This document shows, piece by piece, positions 7,257 to 10,052 of a stretch of 10,052 bases of DNA. The DNA is from a bacterium. GTDB lineage: Bacteria > Patescibacteriota > UBA1384 > JAMDBS01 > DAOVQR01. Within the stretch, counting starts at the first letter, position 1, and the number at the start of each line of letters is the position of its first letter. The position numbers and the translations under genes were made by a program. The notes under the pieces were generated by a model. The model ran no database searches. It had not been told where the DNA came from and worked only from the letters and a program-made list of their open reading frames with translations. The stretch covers positions 1-10,052 of the forward strand of contig DAOVQR010000017.1 of the NCBI GenBank assembly GCA_030628575.1, written 5' to 3'.

Positions 7257-8306
7257 TTAAAAGGGATTTATTGGTTTGCCGCCAACTCGGGTTTCGAAAT
7301 GAAGATGCGGACCAGTTGACCAACCAGTGTTTCCGGAATAACCTACTACCTGTCCGGCACCAACAGACTGGCCGACCGAAACTGCAAAACTATTTAGGTG
7401 AGCGTAACGGGTGGTATAGCCGCCGCCATGATCAATAACAATGGATTTTCCATATCCACTACCCCAACCGCCAGAACTACCAACAACCTTTCCTCCAGCA
7501 GCTGCTTTCACTGGAGTACCTACATTAGCTCGATAATCTATTCCATGATGGTATCGTGATAAACCGCGGGATATTCCATTATGAGAAATTGGCACGGAAA
7601 ATCCACCAGAAAAACCTCCTGAATATTTTGATGAAGAAGTGGTGCTGGTTGATCTTGATGAGCTTGAAGAACTACGATAGTATGTACTTCTTTTTTTCGC
7701 TGCCAATTTTCTTTTTCTTTCTTTTTCCTGCCTCTTTTTTTCTAATACTAATCGTTCTTGCTCTTTCTTGTAATTTAAATCAGCTAACCATTGTTTAGAA
7801 TTTGATGTATCTTTTGAAGGAATTATAATTATCTGTCCTGCTCTAATGTCCTCAAATTCATCTACGGTTAATCTATTTCTGTCTAGTATCGATGCCACAT
7901 GCATATCAAATTTCCTGGCAATTGTAGAAATTGTTTCGCCTTTTTGCACAACATATTCTCTTTCCAATTTTGATTTTTCGGTATTAGGAGAGTCATCTTT
8001 ACATATATATTCATCATTGGCTGATATCTCCAAAACTATTCCGCATTGTTCTAAATCTTCTTCAAATTTAGTATATTCAGCTACTTTAGAGATTATTTTA
8101 TTAGCCACTTCAACGTCAATATCATAATAATCCATTTCTTGTTCTGCCAAAGCGAGAGAAGCATTTTGAAATGCTAAATTAAAAACAATTATAAAACAGG
8201 CAATTGCTATAATGCTTAAATGGTGATAATTTTTGTCTAGATTAAATTTTAAGATCTGAGGTAAATTTCGAAAATAATTAATAATTGATTCCTTTATATT
8301 AATCAT
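7257..8306 (-). CDS. Membrane-anchored LysM plus M23 metallopeptidase
   Basis: A probable cell-wall hydrolase that cuts peptidoglycan cross-bridges. The 349-residue protein has a charged N-terminus, a hydrophobic segment (about 31-47, signal anchor), a LysM peptidoglycan-binding domain (about 118-163), a Lys/Arg/Glu-rich coiled-coil stretch (about 178-206), a Ser-rich linker (about 207-235) and a C-terminal M23/LytM domain (about 238-349). Zinc ligands and catalytic residues are visible: H253 and D257 in YHHGIDYR, H303 in YAHLN and H336 in GPHLHFE, so it should be active, outside the membrane. The given ATG has no Shine-Dalgarno sequence. A strong one, AGGGGAGGG, lies about 60 nt upstream, and the frame stays open to a TAA at 8378-8376, so translation could begin at ATT (8366) or ATC (8363), adding about 20 residues. 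A strong promoter lies upstream. It follows cdaR, in keeping with an envelope role. Confidence 0.92.
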   Translation of the reverse strand: MINIKESIINYFRNLPQILKFNLDKNYHHLSIIAIACFIIVFNLAFQNASLALAEQEMDYYDIDVEVANKIISKVAEYTKFEEDLEQCGIVLEISANDEYICKDDSPNTEKSKLEREYVVQKGETISTIARKFDMHVASILDRNRLTVDEFEDIRAGQIIIIPSKDTSNSKQWLADLNYKKEQERLVLEKKRQEKERKRKLAAKKRSTYYRSSSSSSRSTSTTSSSKYSGGFSGGFSVPISHNGISRGLSRYHHGIDYRANVGTPVKAAAGGKVVGSSGGWGSGYGKSIVIDHGGGYTTRYAHLNSFAVSVGQSVGAGQVVGYSGNTGWSTGPHLHFETRVGGKPINPF

Positions 8307-8359
8307 GGTCTGACGATTAATATTTTGTTTTAATCCAACCCAAAAATCTTTTATTTTCT

Positions 8360-8381
8360 CGATAATCCCTCCCCTTTATCG
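8360..8381 (-). promoter_or_regulatory. Hairpin presenting a Shine-Dalgarno sequence in its loop, upstream of the M23 gene
   Basis: On the minus strand CGATAA (8381-8376) and TTATCG (8365-8360) form a perfect 6-bp inverted repeat whose 10-nt loop is AGGGGAGGGA. The loop is the best anti-SD match in the window, but no ATG, GTG or TTG follows at proper distance; the annotated ATG is about 60 nt downstream. Possible readings are a start at ATT/ATC, a ribosome standby or protein-binding site, or chance. Confidence 0.4.
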
Positions 8382-8420
8382 CTAAACTGCAAAATAAGCT
8401 AAAATGCTAAGTTATTTAAA

Positions 8421-8448
8421 AGTATAACAACTGGCTATTAACTGTCAA
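8421..8448 (-). promoter_or_regulatory. Sigma-70-type promoter for the M23 peptidase gene
   Basis: On the minus strand a perfect TTGACA (8448-8443), a 16-nt spacer and TATACT (8426-8421) are found. The predicted start near 8414 gives a leader of about 110 nt to the ATG and about 50 nt to the alternative upstream start. Confidence 0.65.
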
Positions 8449-8511
8449 ATACTTCTGTTAATAAATCATTTATCCACAACTTGAAAACTAAAACTATATA
8501 ATTTCAAAATC

Positions 8512-8587
8512 TTAATGTCAATTTCTTTTTTGTCATTTGGTTTTATGATTTCATTTGTTATTTGGCATTTGAGATTTGACATTAATT
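8512..8587. repeat. 7-nt repeat array flanked by 10-bp inverted repeats behind cdaR
   Basis: TTAATGTCAA (8512-8521) and TTGACATTAA (8576-8585) are perfect inverted repeats bounding a 74-bp T-rich block. Inside, ATTTNNN units keep a 7-nt register from 8553: ATTTGTT, ATTTGGC, ATTTGAG, ATTTGAC, then ATTAATT at 8581. A further ATTTGGT at 8535 is offset by 4 nt. The block starts next to the cdaR stop codon. No transposase or target duplication is seen, so I do not call it a mobile element. The rest of the 8307-8588 gap holds the M23 promoter and the SD hairpin. Confidence 0.65.
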
Positions 8588-8588
8588 T

Positions 8589-9803
8589 CTACTTATTCTC
8601 CAATGTGATATTTACAGCCGAAGGTAATAAATTAATTACTGATATATCGGTTGGCACAGTTACTATTTTGGAACTAATATCTTTAGAAAAACTACCGGCA
8701 TTATGATTCGATAAGTCAACATTTATAATCACATCATTAGAAGTAATTTGTTTTAATTTATCTATTGATCCAGTAATTACAACCTTAATACTGTCTGGAT
8801 CAACATTAGTTATTTTCAAATTATCATCTAGATTTTGATAATTAAATTTACCCTCTATTTCTTTTTGACTGGAAGTTGCTGAAATTTGAATTCTAACTGT
8901 GACTTGATTGCGTTGACCACTAACTAAATGGATATCTGATGGTAGATTTAAAGTAGCTGTAGTCACTTTATTGGAACTTAAATCATTAACATCAACAAAT
9001 TCAGTTTCAATATATTCAGTTTGCGCTAATATTCCAGCTAATCCGGTGATTACTACTGTTGCTGGTTCAGTAGTGATTTGATTCACCCAATAGCCCATCG
9101 CTGGATTACCTGAAGTTTTAACCTTAATTCCTACTGTTTTTGTTTGACTAGCTCGAATTATCTGGAGGCCTACTTTTACCTGTGTAGGATTAAATTCAAC
9201 ATTTTTTATTACTTCATTTTTTTCATCATATGCTCTTAATGATACTATTTTATCTGTAATATTCTCTGGTTCTCCGTTAAGATTAACAAGCGCTACAGCT
9301 TCAGAGATTTTTTCAATAATACTTTTTGCGCCAGAAATATCCACTTTAGCAGGAGAACTTACTCCCTTACCCGCAGTATAACCTTCGGATGCAGATCCTT
9401 CGGCTTTTATAATTACTGGCACAGTTTTTGTTACCACTGGCTCCAATCGTATTAAAACTTTTGCTGGATTTATTTGGACAATTTGTACATCTTCAATATT
9501 GGAATTAACCCGCACCGATACTTCGTGAGTCCCTTCATCTAATCCTGCCAGATCAATATAAGCTTCAAATGAATCTGCAGAAAGTTTTTTCCATACTCCA
9601 TGCTCAGCAATGATTCGTAAATCAACAAAATCAATATTTTTAATAGCCACTAATTCCTGTGGTTTATTTCTTATTTCTAAAGGGATACTGCCGGGAAAAT
9701 TATCCACTTTAGATTCAGAATTAGCAACATAAACCCAAACACTAATTGCGACTAATAAGCATACTAATTTTATCCAAAAATTGTGAGTGATGATTTTTAA
9801 CAT
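8589..9803 (-). CDS. cdaR: YbbR-domain protein, CdaA regulator CdaR
   Basis: CdaR is a membrane-anchored extracytoplasmic protein that modulates the diadenylate cyclase CdaA. The 404-residue protein starts with the typical HNFWIKLVCLLVAISVWVYV, a single transmembrane helix (about 9-27) with a short cytoplasmic tail. Four YbbR-type beta repeats follow (about 35-122, 126-216, 221-308 and 315-402), each having a core like PATVVITG or PDSIKVVITG before an I/L-rich helix. The start is 2 nt after the stop codon of the upstream cyclase gene, so the two are almost surely co-transcribed and translationally coupled. Only a weak purine stretch precedes the ATG. glmM, which follows cdaAR in Firmicutes, is absent; an M23 peptidase gene comes next behind its own promoter. 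Identification rests on the membrane segment, repeat pattern and neighbour, all consistent. Confidence 0.9.
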   Translation of the reverse strand: MLKIITHNFWIKLVCLLVAISVWVYVANSESKVDNFPGSIPLEIRNKPQELVAIKNIDFVDLRIIAEHGVWKKLSADSFEAYIDLAGLDEGTHEVSVRVNSNIEDVQIVQINPAKVLIRLEPVVTKTVPVIIKAEGSASEGYTAGKGVSSPAKVDISGAKSIIEKISEAVALVNLNGEPENITDKIVSLRAYDEKNEVIKNVEFNPTQVKVGLQIIRASQTKTVGIKVKTSGNPAMGYWVNQITTEPATVVITGLAGILAQTEYIETEFVDVNDLSSNKVTTATLNLPSDIHLVSGQRNQVTVRIQISATSSQKEIEGKFNYQNLDDNLKITNVDPDSIKVVITGSIDKLKQITSNDVIINVDLSNHNAGSFSKDISSKIVTVPTDISVINLLPSAVNITLENK

Positions 9804-9805
9804 TT

Positions 9806-10052
9806 TTATTGATTCATTCTTTTTTTGGCTATTTTCTTTTTTATAACTGTTGATCTATTATGTAATAAGTCAAGGAGTAATTCTTCTAATTCTTTAGGGG
9901 TAAGATCGCGTGATATCTGACCATTATAGGAAAGTGATATTGTGCCTGTTTCTTCTGAAACAATAATCACGATAGCGTCAGATTGATTGGATATGCCTAT
10001 GGCGGCACGGTGTCTTGTCCCCATATTAAAATCAAATTCATCATCAGATAAA
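9806..10052 (-). CDS. cdaA: Diadenylate cyclase CdaA/DisA_N family (C-terminal part, partial)
   Basis: This is the 3' end of a gene for a membrane diadenylate cyclase that makes c-di-AMP from two ATP. The reading frame is open to the right edge, so the gene continues beyond the window; the ATG at 10024 is an internal Met, not the start. The 81 visible residues include the ATP-binding signature MGTRHRAAIGIS, followed by DAIVIIVSEETGTISLSYNG, which is diagnostic of the DAC domain, and a short basic C-terminal tail. The other signature, DGA, and the N-terminal membrane helices would lie outside the window. Adjacent cdaR supports CdaA rather than DisA. Confidence 0.93.
   Translation of the reverse strand, partial: LSDDEFDFNMGTRHRAAIGISNQSDAIVIIVSEETGTISLSYNGQISRDLTPKELEELLLDLLHNRSTVIKKKIAKKRMNQ

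Noticed and set aside
7085..7438. Plus-strand reading frame of 117 codons across the M23-rluB gap
   Set aside because: It overlaps the M23 catalytic domain and the rluB S4 domain on the other strand; both of those are well-supported genes.
8307..8588. An undetected small gene or tRNA in the cdaR-M23 gap
   Set aside because: No frame with a start and ribosome site and no cloverleaf pattern was found; the gap is explained by the repeat block, promoter and SD hairpin.
9806..10024. A complete 72-residue gene starting at the ATG at 10024
   Set aside because: The frame stays open upstream to the window edge and the Met lies inside the conserved GTRHRAA region of the cyclase, so it is the end of a longer gene.

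Overview
The window is AT-rich (about one third G+C by eye), and all eight recognisable genes lie on the minus strand, so the region reads from right to left. Compact single-copy housekeeping genes, an RNA polymerase beta subunit of only 1128 residues, standard code 11 (TGA ends rpoB and rluB and does not occur inside genes), and gaps filled with low-complexity AT-rich repeats suggest a reduced-genome bacterium. Patescibacteria/CPR, probably a Parcubacteria-like lineage, is my best guess. This is inference from style; there is no rRNA gene in the window to confirm it.

In transcription order: (1) 10052-8589, the 3' end of a CdaA-type diadenylate cyclase gene followed 2 nt later by cdaR, a membrane-anchored protein with four YbbR repeats; this is the conserved c-di-AMP synthesis pair. 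(2) 8588-8307, a gap with a repeat array and a strong promoter, then a membrane-anchored LysM plus M23 peptidase (8306-7257). (3) A 74-nt gap with a near-consensus promoter, then an RsuA/RluB-family pseudouridine synthase (7182-6466). (4) A gap of 7-nt repeats, then the Obg GTPase (6368-5391). (5) A promoter directly behind obg, a leader of about 255 nt with several hairpins, then rpoB (5095-1709). (6) A repeat-filled gap, a NIF3-family gene (1568-597), another low-complexity gap, and the first 167 codons of rpoC (501-1, continuing off the left edge).

Functionally the right part concerns the envelope and its signalling (c-di-AMP, CdaR, peptidoglycan hydrolase), the middle concerns ribosome maturation (pseudouridylation of large-subunit rRNA, Obg), and the left part is the RNA polymerase core. 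The most notable points are: a NIF3-like gene between rpoB and rpoC, which are normally adjacent; degenerate 7-nt tandem repeats occupying four intergenic gaps, each with its own word set and with occasional 4-nt offsets; a long hairpin-rich rpoB leader; a rifampicin-pocket sequence with resistance-type residues; and a strong Shine-Dalgarno sequence in a hairpin loop upstream of the M23 gene with no ordinary start codon behind it. I found no mobile element, CRISPR array, tRNA or rRNA.
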